From positions 843,501-907,500 of the forward strand of contig JACEVL010000156.1 in the NCBI GenBank assembly GCA_020284085.1: a stretch of 64,000 bases of DNA, in the 5' to 3' direction. Both the position numbers and the translations under genes were made by a program. Source of the DNA: Aporrectodea caliginosa. Taxonomy: Eukaryota > Annelida > Clitellata > Crassiclitellata > Lumbricidae. The notes under the pieces were generated by a model, which worked only from the letters and a program-made list of their open reading frames with translations, searched no databases and was not told where the DNA came from. Below, piece after piece: positions 22,005-33,683 of the stretch. The stretch's first letter is position 1, and the number at the start of each line of letters is the position of its first letter.

Positions 22005-22595
22005 ACCAGTTCTGTCTATAATACATTCTGACCAGGAGCGCTATAAATCTAAACAGATCTTTTGCTTCCCTTTGCAGGAACAAGTGAATTTGCAATTTGT
22101 AATCCTTTTCCATGTAAGGTTTGCATGCCATTTGATCAACCCTACGAAGTTGCTATTTGCACTTTTCCTCGCCCAGCAATTTCATTATTGGTGCTGAGCC
22201 TGGTATTTTTGCTTGCTGTTAAGTTTACTTTATAATTTGTTTTCAGCTGATAAGTAATTATTCTATTTTTGTACTTTTTATTTTCAATACAGATAATTTT
22301 TTGAAACTTGTGACATGTCTTGGAATAGAAGTATCAACTGTTAGGGCCAAGAGAAATGTTGTACCTGTGTTATGTAACTGTATCACACAATTATCTGTTT
22401 TGATTGAAGATACCAGAAGCTCTGAAAGAATTTGCTTCTGTAATTTAGTTGTAAATAATCAAAAAAATGCTGATAAATGGCATTTAATTCTTTATTTCCA
22501 TATATGACTTTCAGAAATGGTATTTATTAGACTGAAAGCTCCACAAAATGCATTTGTGGCCTTACAGTTTTAATTTATATTGAAATAGAACACTA
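22005..22595 (+). other. IST1 3' UTR and downstream sequence
   Basis: Noncoding sequence after the IST1 stop. No canonical AATAAA was seen before the SINE at 22596, so the 3' end is unplaced. Confidence 0.4.
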
Positions 22596-22800
22596 CGGTG
22601 GCCAATTGGTTAGAGTGGTTGGCCTGTAACGCGGAGAGAACAGGTTCGATCCTCGTCCGGGTTGGTTACTGTGTTGAGACCGTAAGCAAGTCCACGCAAT
22701 CTGCAATCTGCGCCATCAAGGTGTGTGCACTTCTAAGCTCTGGTCCACCTTTGGAAGAAGGGCAATATCAAATGCAGTTGTATTGTATACTTCTGTAGGC
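22596..22800 (+). mobile_element. tRNA-derived SINE, second family
   Basis: The A box TGGTTAGAGTGG (22607-22618) and the B box GGTTCGATCCT (22643-22653) are correctly spaced. A non-tRNA body follows (GTTGGTTACTGTGTTGAGAC, later CAAGTCCACGCAATCTGC). The body differs from the SINEs at 1905 and 2445. The tRNA stems do not pair well, so it is a SINE head, not a tRNA gene. Confidence 0.75.
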
Positions 22801-23104
22801 TTGAGTTTTGGACAGATGTTTCCTGTTTCAGATATAAGTCCAACAGGTGCATGCTTCTGTAAGACTTATTGCACATTTTAAGTCATAGCAATCAAATTGC
22901 AATCAATGAATTCGACCAGAACTGATGATTGTGATATACTGCAAGTGTACAATCTGTCGTGTAAATTTTGATTGTTTACTGTTTGTATTTTCTTAATTTA
23001 AATGATGTAGCAAAGCATGTGTGACAATTTTGTTTACCAAGTAGTGTACATGTATTTCTAAAATAACTTCCTAAAGATCCCAACAGCAACACATACATTG
23101 AAGA
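22801..23104. other. Intergenic, nothing recognised
   Basis: AT-rich sequence with no coding or repeat signature. Confidence 0.4.
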
Positions 23105-24520
23105 GTCACGAGTAGGTGTCCGGTAGCAAGGGATTATTGGGTTGTGATGGTCGGTGGTACACGTTCACGATATTGATCTTCTCTGGCAGTCAGTCGATCG
23201 AGATGGTGGTCAATTCCGGAATTTCCGGGACATCAGGGGTGTTGATCCTGGATCAGGCGACGCCAGTCTTCATGAACGTTGCCACTCCTCCTCCAGTTTC
23301 CCCAGTGGTATGATCATGGCACACGCAGGTGTACCCGGTATCTTGTGTTCAATGGTGGGCCTGAGCCAGGTTTCCTGGATGCAGATTATTATATATTCGT
23401 TTAATAGGAAAACCAGTTGACACACCGCGACTGGGAACAGTAAAGGGGACTACAACTGAACTGAAAATGTCTTTAAGGCGTCATTTTTGGCTTAAAGATC
23501 TTGGGCCAGATTTTACTGATTGTCGATATAGGATTCTGGGGATAAAATTGCGGTCATCCTTTGCTGGCAGGGTAAAGTCATGAGGCCTCTGACGAAAAGG
23601 CTGTAATTGTGTTGTGTCGGCGGGGGAATCAATTAAGCTGCGCAGGACGCGGGTTTCACTAGTCCTTGCAGCACGAAAGAGGCCCTCGTCTGCCTTGGCC
23701 GCCCTCTCTTCCGCTCTGGGTGCCACCTCCGCAGATACCCCAATCGCTGTGCACAGCGCAGCATTCGCTCCATCCTTATTTTGTCGATGATTGTCGGCGG
23801 TTTCTGCATCTCCGACATGCGGTGCCTCAGCTCCCCTATACACGGTCTGAGACTATACGCTTTCCGCTGGAGTATTTGGTGATCCGTGATGAGCGTTGTC
23901 GGTTGAAGTGGCTGACGTGGCGCTCGATCGTGGCACCAGAGGTTTCCGCGGCAACTGCTGTATAAGCAGTCGTTACTGCATTGGAGGCCATGTTAAGAGA
24001 GATCTTGAAGGCAGCATGGATTGTACTCTCGAGGATCTCTCTCAACTTTGTGAACGAGATCATGGCGCCGTCGTTTGCCTCCATTGCCCTCACAAACAGA
24101 TGCAGGCGCGGCTTAGAGCGTCTAAATCATCCCTTAATACCGTTGTCGATCTGCGCCTCCTCCTCCTGCTGTCTATTGGGCAAACCAGGGACAGGCACGT
24201 TTGTTGGTCTCACCTGTGACCTATGACGGTTCGAGCGACCAGAGTGACACGCGTGCTTGTCGACTCCCCTGTGCGGTTTCTTGGTTGAGCGATGAAGGAA
24301 TCCAGGGCAGCAGGGCTACAGCCTCAGACTGTATCATCTTCTTCTCTGACTTCGGCTACCCATTCCCTTAGACCTACCAGTGAAGGTGTGAAAGGCGTCG
24401 TCATCAGATCGATCATAGGTGGATTCTCCATCGGCATCAGTGGCCCAAAACCTTCTGCCACTCTCAAGCGAGTCATCACTAGTCTTGTCTACTTCCGTTT
24501 ATTTGACTGAGTCACCAGCC
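23105..24520 (-). pseudogene. LINE 5' half: ORF1-like segment and start of ORF2 endonuclease
   Basis: On the minus strand near 23400 the apurinic-endonuclease N-terminus of a non-LTR retrotransposon is readable: IICIQETWLRP, then after a frameshift GGGVATFMK and KINIVNVYHRP near 23120-23310, with stops between. Upstream on the same strand (23480-24500) lie open, GC-rich frames including MRAMEANDGAMISFTKL and a basic/acidic stretch (SDDDAFHTFTGRS), probably ORF1. The copy ends after the endonuclease, so it is not a normal 5' truncation. GC content is visibly higher than in its neighbourhood. Confidence 0.65.
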
Positions 24521-27500
24521 TCAGGTCCACTCCAACACCTCCAGGCGGCTGCACTCAAAGTGCTGACCCGGAGGCAACACGGTCTTCGCTTGAACACATG
24601 TGCATGTCTAGCTCCTACCTTCATTCCTTCTTCGCTAATTAGTTCCTTCGTTCAGACGCTCGTCATTCATTCATACACTTAATAAATTATTCATAATTAA
24701 TTCACTCGTCAAAGGAGCAAATGCAATTTTAGTCTAGCAATCAATAATATTAGGTTACCGGTAGGGCCTACACAGTCTATGCAGTCACAATGACCAAGGG
24801 TTAACAGGCAGTAAAAGCACAAGACAATAATTAACATAATATATAAATATAATTATGCAACATTGTCATTCACTCCGAGAATTTCTGTCCTATTGTCCGT
24901 TTGATAGAGCTCTCCTATAGTAATCTTCTACGTCCAAACTCAAATCACTCATCGACAATTCATCAAATTGAATAATTTTTTCTGTCTCTCGCGCCTATAT
25001 GACCGGCATTGGCCAGTTTTAAAAAGGTGTTTAGGGATCGAGGAGCCCAAAATATTCGGTAAGGCCCCGGGTGCCAGCAGGCATCGAAGCAGGAGCGAGA
25101 CACTTGCGCTACACTCAGCTTGTGCACATCTGCATGGTACCGGTATTAGTCCTGCAGACGTTATCCAGGCATAATCCAGTCATTCTTTACTTGCTCTACC
25201 TCTGGTCTCTGTGTTACCATCCTGTAAATGTGTTTGAAAACCTTGAGTTTCCTTTCAATTAGGCCTACTGCTGCACAATGTTTAACTTGCAATGCTCTGT
25301 CTTCATACATGATACTTCAGCATGCCACATCCTCTAAGTGATGAATACACAAAGTCTCTTAAAAGGCCAACAAAGTCAGCAATAAATATCCAGTGTGATT
25401 TATGATGTAACCATTTATCATTTATCGACATTAATTTGTTTTAGCAAAAATTATATCTTGTCCAAAATAAATGAATTGTACCAAAAACTATGCATTTAGC
25501 CTACATATTTCACATTCATAAAGTTTTGATGACAAACTGCATTGAAGGTGTCCTCGCACTTTTGGGCAGTCCAGTTCAGTAGGCCTACATCACCAGCCGA
25601 TCAAGCCAACTCGATCGCTACTCCCTACGGCCCCGGTGCCATTTCGGAGCGCCTCTGAATCTCTGAGTGGCACTATACAAATGTTCAATTACAATTACAA
25701 CGGTCCCATGACAACCTGCCTCAGATCTGCTTCCTTGCCATGGCAGGATGCTATACAAACAAACAAGGTTTTCCTAGACCTTCTCTGCGACGTGTTGGCA
25801 TTTCCCCTTCCCGAACCTGGTCATCTCGTCGCCTGCAGCCAATTAGTGTTGTCCTTTGTCATTTAGCCTACATAATAGGCCTACGCATTATACAGTGTTC
25901 CAATGTCTGTGTCAACATGTTTAAGTCATATGCCTCTTTCTTAAGTCTCATATGCCCTGGTTAATTTCATGTAGGGTAGGCCTATTTATTATGATGCGTC
26001 CTATAGCTTACTTTATAGTTTTGATATAATGTTGGCCTATAGGTTCATATAATCGTCTCTCTCGGTTGCATTACACTGGTTGCAATTACTAAATTCGAAC
26101 GGGATGAACTTCTTCAGTTGGGACAGACATAAATGTTTGTTCTGGCGAAGAATATCGTATCCAGCTAACAGTTCGATCTTCCGTTCCCCGAGTTTCCACC
26201 GAACGATCAATGGCGCTCAAACGCCCGATCTGGCAGAAGAGCATTGACATAGAATGGAGAAGACGAACAAGGTAGGCCTATAATAACCTTTATATGAGTA
26301 GACCCCTGTAGGCTATGTAGGCCTACACCTACACTTGAGAACAAAAGCTTCATTGTGTGCCAAACTTGCACATGAAAGGTTTCTCTCCGGTGTAAACCGA
26401 GAGCTTTGGGCAGAAGGATGTTTCGAGATGTTTATTCCACTTGCATTCCAATCGAAATCATCAGCTATAAAATGATCGATTGCACTGAGTCACTGACCAA
26501 TTATAGGCTTTAGCCTAGTATCGATGGGAATCTTCTTCTTCATCAACCTTTTCCTCCTCCTTAATAAAATTGTTCTTACCTGTCTACACAAATAGAGCAG
26601 TAGTTTCGAAAAAGCGGCAACTTGCGTAACATGGGATGTTAAAAAAGAAGCGTAACGTAGGCCTATAGGCCCTACATTAACGCATGGAAGAATGTTCAGA
26701 AGTTAAAGAAGGAACTATAAAATGAACTGGATCATATATATTATATAAGAATGTCACAAGATTTTATAAATTAAGAATCAAGTATGTTAAATAAAGGACC
26801 TTGATCCAAAAAGGAAATCAATAAGAAGCTTTGACCAGAAGCTACCGAGAAATGTAATGGAAGACAGCAGGAGTTTCACGAATCTTGCTATTCTTTCCAC
26901 TGAGGTTAAAGTAGCCACTTCCAACAATTTGTCATTCGCTTCGACTCTTAGATGTTGATTTAGCAGTCTAATGACCAATAGTACTCCGGGACTCATCATC
27001 ATCATCATCAGTTCCTGACGCCAGCCCTCTGGCGGCGATGGGTACGAATGAAATATATCCACTATCCTCATTCACTCGTCAAGTCCAAAGTTCCCCTCAG
27101 TGTTAGTCCAAGTGATGTTATGTCCCATGCTGTGTAGCCATCATAGTCTTTGTCTGCCTTTGTTTCTTTCCCCTTCGAATCTTGCATGTAGCGCCTTGTG
27201 TGAGATTCTGTCAGCTGAGCTGGCATTCTTTCTACATGTCCTAACTCCGGGTCCACTCCCTACAAATCACACGGTCAACGTTGCCATCAAAAATTATAGC
27301 CTACGTAGCTTACCCTTACTACACTTGCCCTTAATCAAAGGTTGCAAAGTCAAATAAACCGGAGGGCCATACAAGAACTCAAACTTTGGTTTGGGGCCAA
27401 TAATAAAACCGTAGGCCCACGTAGATCAAGCCAAACTGCAAATTAGGAAGAATATACTTGAATAAATTAATTTTGTAACTATTTCACAACATAAATTTTG

Positions 27501-28954
27501 TTCCATCAATTTAAATCTTTAAATACTCCTAGCCTAGTTTTACTACTAATCCTGTATCTGCGGTAATGAAGTCAATCTAAGAGTTGCTTGCATTTTCTCA
27601 TCAGCCAATATCGTGGTATTCGTCTATCTCTCTCTGTGAATGTGCTATTTAACCTATTTGACTATGTCTCTTTGCTTCTTCGTCTATATCTCTAAACCTG
27701 TCTATATAATGGATGTTTCTTAGTCTGTCTCTATCTCTAGGCACGGAGACTATGCCGGGACAGACAGCATAACGAACAGGATGTCACTGTGCTTCGCTGT
27801 TTCTGTATGTGTCCATATTTGTGTGTATGTATGTATGTGCTAAAGGATTTGTAGCGCTGGATAAACTCCGTAAAGCACTCCGTCCGACTGTAGATCTTGG
27901 TCTCCTGTTCAGAGTCTTTCTCTGATTCTCTTCATTCGAGCCACTCTTCCTCAATCAGCAGTCAGGTGGAGGGAAGAAAAGGAATTGCGAGAAAGAAGAA
28001 GAGTAACAAGATAAAGGTTAACATAGCCATCGTGTAGGTTCAAGTGGAAACACTCTACGTATACGTAGTCCTCACAGGTAGGTCTACACAGCGGCTGCAT
28101 TCAGAGCAGCACCGACAGTTAATGTCAAGGACTGAGAGACCTTCTACAAAGTCAACCCGCAAGCAATAGATTTAGAATGAGAATGCACAATGCAGTCCAC
28201 AATACATACAGTAGGTGGTGCTACTCGTCTACCATGTCTAAAGAACATGCCTGTAATTATTAGCCAAATGTGGATAGGAAGCTTTTGTGATTGAAAGAAA
28301 AATACCTTTGGGCAGAAGTCCAACGAATACGACTGCATCCCAAAGGGGACAGTAGGCCTACGCCGCTCAAATGCAGTGGGAGTCTCCTCTCTAGCCTACT
28401 GTAGAAAGGGGCTTCTCTTAGTCCATGCTTTGATGGAATAGGCCTATGCATGCATGACATGGGTTTGATTAAGTGTGCTGGTCATTTACTACCTGTCATT
28501 TAGACGTACGTTCTATTCCTACACCTCTCCCTCCCTCCTTCTTTCACGTCTTGAGATCTAATGCAGTGCATCTAGACACTTAATATAGCGCACCTAAAAA
28601 CTCATAAACGCTGCCTACGCCAACCTAATTAAAAGCAATGTTAACGTTAGTTAGGCTACGACCAACAGCTTCATCAATAAGCAAGGTTCGAGCGCTCAGA
28701 GAACTAACGAAAAGTCAGTGCGGTTTGCTCACGCACATGCACATTCAAACCCAATGGATTTCCATCCTGAGTTGACATTAACGACATATTACGTTCAGAG
28801 TTTACGGTTACCTTCTTGCGTTTAGGAGTTTTTACTTGCGGATTGTTTGGTAGCCAAATGACAACGGAGGAAGCTCAAGTTATGCCAAGGTAGGGATGGA
28901 TAAAGTATACCGTATATCTATACCTACATGTATATAGGCCTAAACATAGGCCAC
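24521..28954. other. Long intergenic stretch with few recognisable features
   Basis: No gene could be assigned. Points seen: a LINE tail at 25600-25710, a short (ATC)n at about 26994-27011, and two ATG-to-donor candidates, 26210-26272 (MALKRPIWQKSIDIEWRRR then GTAGGC) and 28857-28891 (MTTEEAQVMP then GTAGGG), either of which might be a first coding exon. TAGGCCTAC motifs are frequent (about 24764, 25261, 25580, 25876, 26273, 26318, 28357, 28440, 28937). Confidence 0.4.
25600..25710 (+). mobile_element. LINE 3' end (GGAGCGCCTCTGA family)
   Basis: The sequence GGAGCGCCTCTGAATCTCTG, then GGCACTATACAAATG and an ATTACAATTACAA tail, matches the end of the LINE fragment at 28955-29940. Confidence 0.6.
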
Positions 28955-29940
28955 TCCCTGGGTCTTGGTCAAATATGGTGTTCCTCAGGGCTCTGTCCTG
29001 GGTCCTCTCCTCTACTTCTTATATACGGCCGACATTCCAGCCATATTCTCTAAACACTCGCCAACTGGTCACCTTTATGCTGACGATGTACAGGCGCTTG
29101 TCCGTGGTCTACCCTCTGCTCAGCTAAGATGCAGCTCATCTGGTTCGGCACTCGCCAACAGCTTCTTAAGCTAGATTTTCCTCTTCTTGCAGAGAGATTC
29201 CCGTCCATCACTTTCCACTCCAGTGTACGAGACCTTGGCGTAGTCTTGGACACCCTTACCTTTTCTGAACATATTGCCAATCTTACACGTTCCTCTTACT
29301 TCCACCTGAGGCGTCTTAGAGCAATCCGACGATCCGTCTCCTCCTCTGTCTTTACCTCTATTGTCCATGCCTTCACCTGCTGCTCTCGAATTGATTACTG
29401 TAATTCTCTTTTGGTTGGTCTCCCAAAAGTTCGTCTCTCATCTCTTCAGACTGTTCTAAATGCTGCGGCCAGACTAATAGCCCGACTTCCTCGATCATCC
29501 CACATCTCTGTTTTCATGTTTGACCACCTTCATTGGCCTCCTCTTGTCGCTCGTGTTCAACTCAAGGTTCATACATTAATCTACCGGTCGTATACTGGCC
29601 GAGCTCCCAAATATCTATGTGACCTTTACCATCTGCCGGCTTCGGCCACTCCTCGTCGCCCGCTATAGGCTCACTAAACTGGCATGATCTGTTTGTCCCG
29701 CGAGCGAGAGCAGACTGTTATGGCTAAAACACGAGCCTTTGCCTTCATTGGCCCTGAAATATGGAACCAGCTTCCTCCTTCGACACGTTCCTGTTTATTA
29801 ACTGGTGGGCCAAGTGCTTCTTTTCGTTGTCTGAAGACCTCTTTCTGTTCTCTGGTAGGCCTACTCTCGCACTGGGAGCGCCTCTGATTGGTGTGCACTG
29901 CGAGAGGCGCTATATAAATTGATAGATACGATACAATACA
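28955..29940 (+). pseudogene. LINE reverse transcriptase 3' half
   Basis: The reading frame gives YGVPQGSVLGPLLYFLYTAD and the catalytic YADD box (HLYADDVQ, about 29076). After a frame change from 29129 come MQLIWFGTRQQLLKLDF, SVRDLGVVLD and DYCNSLLVGLP. The C-terminal segment (GPEIWNQLPPSTR) continues after another break to 29887. The 3' UTR GGAGCGCCTCTGATTGG and GAGGCGCTATATAAATTGAT ends in an ATACAATACAATA tail. A deletion after the YADD box and two frame breaks make it inactive. This family supplies most LINE 3' ends in the window. Confidence 0.88.
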
Positions 29941-29944
29941 ATAT

Positions 29945-30049
29945 CAGGGATGGGCAGTAATTGAAATTACGTAATTAAAATTGCTTGGTCCCAGAGTAAT
30001 TTGTAATTAAATTAGGCCTACATTTTCCCGAGTAATTTGCCCATCCCTG
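29945..30049. mobile_element. 105-bp MITE, hAT-like ends
   Basis: Ends are CAGGGATGGGCA and its complement TGCCCATCCCTG. The interior is rich in GTAATT. Flanking 8-mers (TACAATAT and CTTAATAT) agree only in the last five bases. It sits exactly at the LINE tail. Confidence 0.65.
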
Positions 30050-30209
30050 CTTAATATATATAATTATGTATATATATATAAGTTTGTGCTTACAGAGCTT
30101 CCGCACAGATGCAATTCATGGCCTGTCCATTGGCGTGAACACTATCTTCAAGCACAGTCGTTCTCTTATAATAGGCCTACATTAAGAGCCTACTAATCAG
30201 TGATCCCGT

Positions 30210-30360
30210 CCTAAACAAAAAGAACCGGAACGCCGGAGTCAGGCGCCATGTTAATCTAGACATTTTTACCGGTGCGGCGTTCCGGTCGTCAAAAAAAGAA
30301 CCGGAACGCCGTTCCGGTGTGCTCCGCTCCCATCCGATCCCTGCACCGGTGGAATGGTTC
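30210..30360. repeat. Clustered inverted repeats of ACCGGAACGCCG
   Basis: GAACCGGAACGCCG at about 30222 and 30300 and its complement CGGCGTTCCGGT at about 30276 and 30312 can form several hairpins. Probably a MITE, but its ends were not defined. Confidence 0.5.
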
Positions 30361-30731
30361 TTGCGCTTGTCCGGAAATGCGAACGGATCGTGTGGATGGT
30401 AAATTAGACTTATATTATAATTTTTATATCTATTATTACTGATAAACAGACATTCAACAAGATCTGAAACTCCTATGATGGAGGATGGACTCTCGCCTTT
30501 TGATGACTTTTGTATTATACAGACGACATGAAAACTGTCTTTGAATACGACCAAAAAAGAATCTTTGCAAATAGCGTGTTTTAGATTGACCTTTGCAGAT
30601 GGATTGATCGGAATATAAATAAGTTCTCATGATGTCAGTTCAGTCGTAAATAACTCCGTCACTGTTCGTACTCTGACAGTGCCAGTCCCAAGCCTGGATA
30701 AAAGAGGAAGGCAACGCTAATCATCTTTGTT

Positions 30732-30983
30732 ATGACACAGTGTCGTGAAACACCAACTAAAAAAGAGTTTATGCGTAAACGGAATGACGTTGGAATCGCG
30801 AATGACGAGATCCGAAGCTGGCATGATGTTGGTCGAAGCCAATCCGTTCTATTGATGCATCCGTATGAAGAGCACCGAAGATTATCATACGAAGCAGCAG
30901 TTGAAAGGGTTTCAGGCCGGGTCAGCGAACTCTCCGAGAGGATTCCACGATACACAAAGGATGATGCTGTATCAGTCAAGTAG
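30732..30983 (+). CDS. Hypothetical ORF, 83 codons
   Basis: The frame starts MTQCRETPTKKEFMRKRNDV and is rich in charged residues with an amphipathic segment (LSYEAAVERVSGRVSELSER). No family recognised. Codon composition looks protein-like, yet no flanking exons, promoter or poly(A) signal were identified. Confidence 0.25.
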   Translation: MTQCRETPTKKEFMRKRNDVGIANDEIRSWHDVGRSQSVLLMHPYEEHRRLSYEAAVERVSGRVSELSERIPRYTKDDAVSVK

Positions 30984-31108
30984 TTCTCGAAACTCTAAGC
31001 ACTCTGCAATCTGATGAAAGAGCTGCAGACGTAAACAAGACATTTTGCCTATTGGCCTACTAATTGTGTAGGCCTCTATGTATGTGCATGTATGTGTAGG
31101 TGTATTTT

Positions 31109-31667
31109 CAGTGATGGGCACTAACTAATTTTTTTAGTTAAACTATAACTATTTTTCAACTAAAATAAAAAAGTTTAACTAAATGTTGGCAACTGATTTT
31201 GTAAATAAGTTAACTAAAATAAACATAGGCCTATTTAGTTAAACTATTTTCAACTTTAAAAAAACTTTTTTCACAAACATTTTCACAATGACAGAGGTTA
31301 GTTAAGTGAACTGTAATAATGCAGAACGTCAATGACAATTTCACCTTCAAACTATGTAATGTTTAGGCCTACTAGTCTACTAGACTAATAGTCCTAGTAC
31401 AGTTCTACCAGAAAATCATGAAGAAAGTTACTAATGCAAGCACTGATGCATCGTGCAATGCAGTTAACTTGACTTGTGTGATAAAACCATTGCGTAAGAT
31501 AGTTGCGTACCCGGTAGCTGCTGATTTTTTTAAACTTTTTAGTTGATAACTAAAAAATATCAGGTAAACTTTGGCTTTAACTGAACTATTTTTTTAGTTC
31601 AACTTCTGCCTTAAATAAATTTTTTTTAAACGTTTGCAACTTTTTAGTTAACTTTTGCCCATCACTG
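31109..31667. mobile_element. hAT-type non-autonomous element (559 bp)
   Basis: Ends are CAGTGATGGGCA and TGCCCATCACTG. A perfect 8-bp duplication TGTATTTT lies at 31101-31108 and 31668-31675. The interior repeats TTTAGTTAAACTA-like words. No transposase. Confidence 0.93.
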
Positions 31668-31675
31668 TGTATTTT

Positions 31676-33261
31676 TATGTGTAGGCTACATGTATCAATG
31701 TCATGTATGCGTTTGGGTGTATGCATTTGGATGTATGCATATGCATATGTGTATGTATGTCTATAGTGGGTGGTTGATGATTGTCTGATGCTTCTGAGGC
31801 GGTCTGCTTAAAGACTTACAGAACTTACTTACTTACCGACAACGTCTCAGATGTTACGTGATCATGAGCAGCGTTATATTATATGGACCAGCTTCAGTTT
31901 CTGAAGACTCCAATCTGCCACTTTTCGTGGATGCAGTCGTCTCGTCTCTGGGTCTCTCTTTGAATCGGAGCCGCTTCCCAAGTCTCTGCCTTGTGGTGCT
32001 TCCGCCAGTGCTTTCTCCGAGTCCGTGCCCTTCCTTGGTACTTCAGTTCTTTTTTCATTTTGCTGTCGGCGTGTCGTGCTTATATATTGTCCAGAGACGA
32101 TAGTATATCCCCACCTATCAGTTACGTGACTCGGGCTATCTGCGTGACTTGACCTTGCCAGCCCAAAACGTGACTCGGCGGGCTATCTGCGTGATATTGG
32201 CTAACTGCGTGACTTGGCCTACGAGCCTGCTGCCCTGACTTGGGCCATTAGTCCTTCCCGTCTTCCGTCGCTCGGGCCAGGGCGTGTCTTCTCCGGCTGC
32301 TCAGAAATGCGCGGTGCAGGCGGGCGATGGTCTCAGCCAGGAAGCAATCTGTCAAATCCTCTACATGTATATGTATACATGTTTGAATATACTGTTGTAT
32401 AATCGTATGCCAACTGTTTATTCTCTTCTGCAGATGCAGAGGTTCAGTGTTGCATGCATGTCGGCTGTGCATGTAAGTTGTCGTTGTTTAGCTATCTGCT
32501 GTTCCTTGTATCCGTCTTTCTTTCTGGTTGTCTTTAATTTGTCTACTGCTTACATGGAAAGCGTTCGCCGCCGCCGCCACAGCCTCTGGTCGCGTTCTCT
32601 TAGCAACTTCTCTCCTCTAGACACTTCTGTCGGTCTGACTCGGAAGGCAGCGACCGATAACACACCCTGCTGCTGCTGCTGATGTTGCTGATGTTGCTGC
32701 AGCCAATGCGGCTGATGCTTAGGATTAGTGGAGTGTTGATGAAGTATCTAAAGCCGCGGGTTTAGCTGTACGCCAGCATCCCTTCCCGCGCGGAAGCCCT
32801 CGTGCATGTAGGTTCCTCTATTCTCCAAAGTTAGTCTAAAAGCAGCGCACGATAATATGTACGTAAGCAGGAGATAATATATGGCCTCTTTCAGTCTTAT
32901 TATAGACTGGATGGGCCTATTAGGCTATATGCCACCTTTTGTTTAGACCGACGCTGGCTTATCTATACGTGGCCGAAATGTGCTGCTATCTGTATACGAA
33001 GAAGTGGATTGCGTCAGGCGCTGCAGTGGCGCTCCTCATTGCTCCTATAAGTAATGCATTGTGCACAATAATTAAGGCATATAGTGGTCCTGTTCTCACA
33101 AAAAACACGCATATCGGTGTCTACATATATATAACCCAATATTTGTATTTAAATATAATTGCATAATGTGTGCATATGTATGTGTATATATACATATATA
33201 TATATACATATATATATGAGTCATAATGGATAGTTATCTGCATATTTGCACAAATGCATTG
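31676..33261. other. Intergenic with simple and short tandem repeats
   Basis: A TTAC tail occurs at about 31818-31838. Around 32115-32240 the phrase CGGGCTATCTGCGTGACTTG and variants recurs three to four times. A CTG-rich run (CTGCTGCTGCTGATGTTGCTG) lies at 32668-32700 and TATA runs at 33170-33220. No gene recognised. Confidence 0.5.
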
Positions 33262-33683
33262 TTAACCCTCGGGCTACCAAGGGGTGGGTGGTTGCCACCC
33301 CTCCTACGTTTTTTCTATATCACAAACTTGTTTCATAGGAATATAATTTTGACATTTTAGGTAGCTGTAGGAGGTCCATTTGCGCACATTTTGAGGTAAA
33401 CACCGTGGTGGTATCCCACGCCATTAAAAGTTATGCCCGAAATAGTCGAGGTGCCAGAGGGTGGGTGGATACCACCAACCCCTAAGTTTGTCGACTATAA
33501 CGTATTCATTATTCTTCCTGGAAGAGAAACAAATGTGCCATTCTTTAGACGGAATGCACGGCTGCATTTGCTTGTTACTTATTTGTCTTATGAAAACTGC
33601 ATGGAAGTGATCATGATAAATAATAATAATATGCATTATCTGCGTGAAAATGGCTGAATGCAGCATCACAACGTAAACGTTTG

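Noticed and set aside
22600..22665. Possible tRNA gene
   Set aside because: Box elements are good but cloverleaf pairing is poor and a SINE-like body follows.
23105..24520. Initially considered a Harbinger or DIRS element
   Set aside because: The IICIQETWL and GGGVATF pieces are those of a non-LTR endonuclease, and no tyrosine recombinase or Harbinger motif was found.
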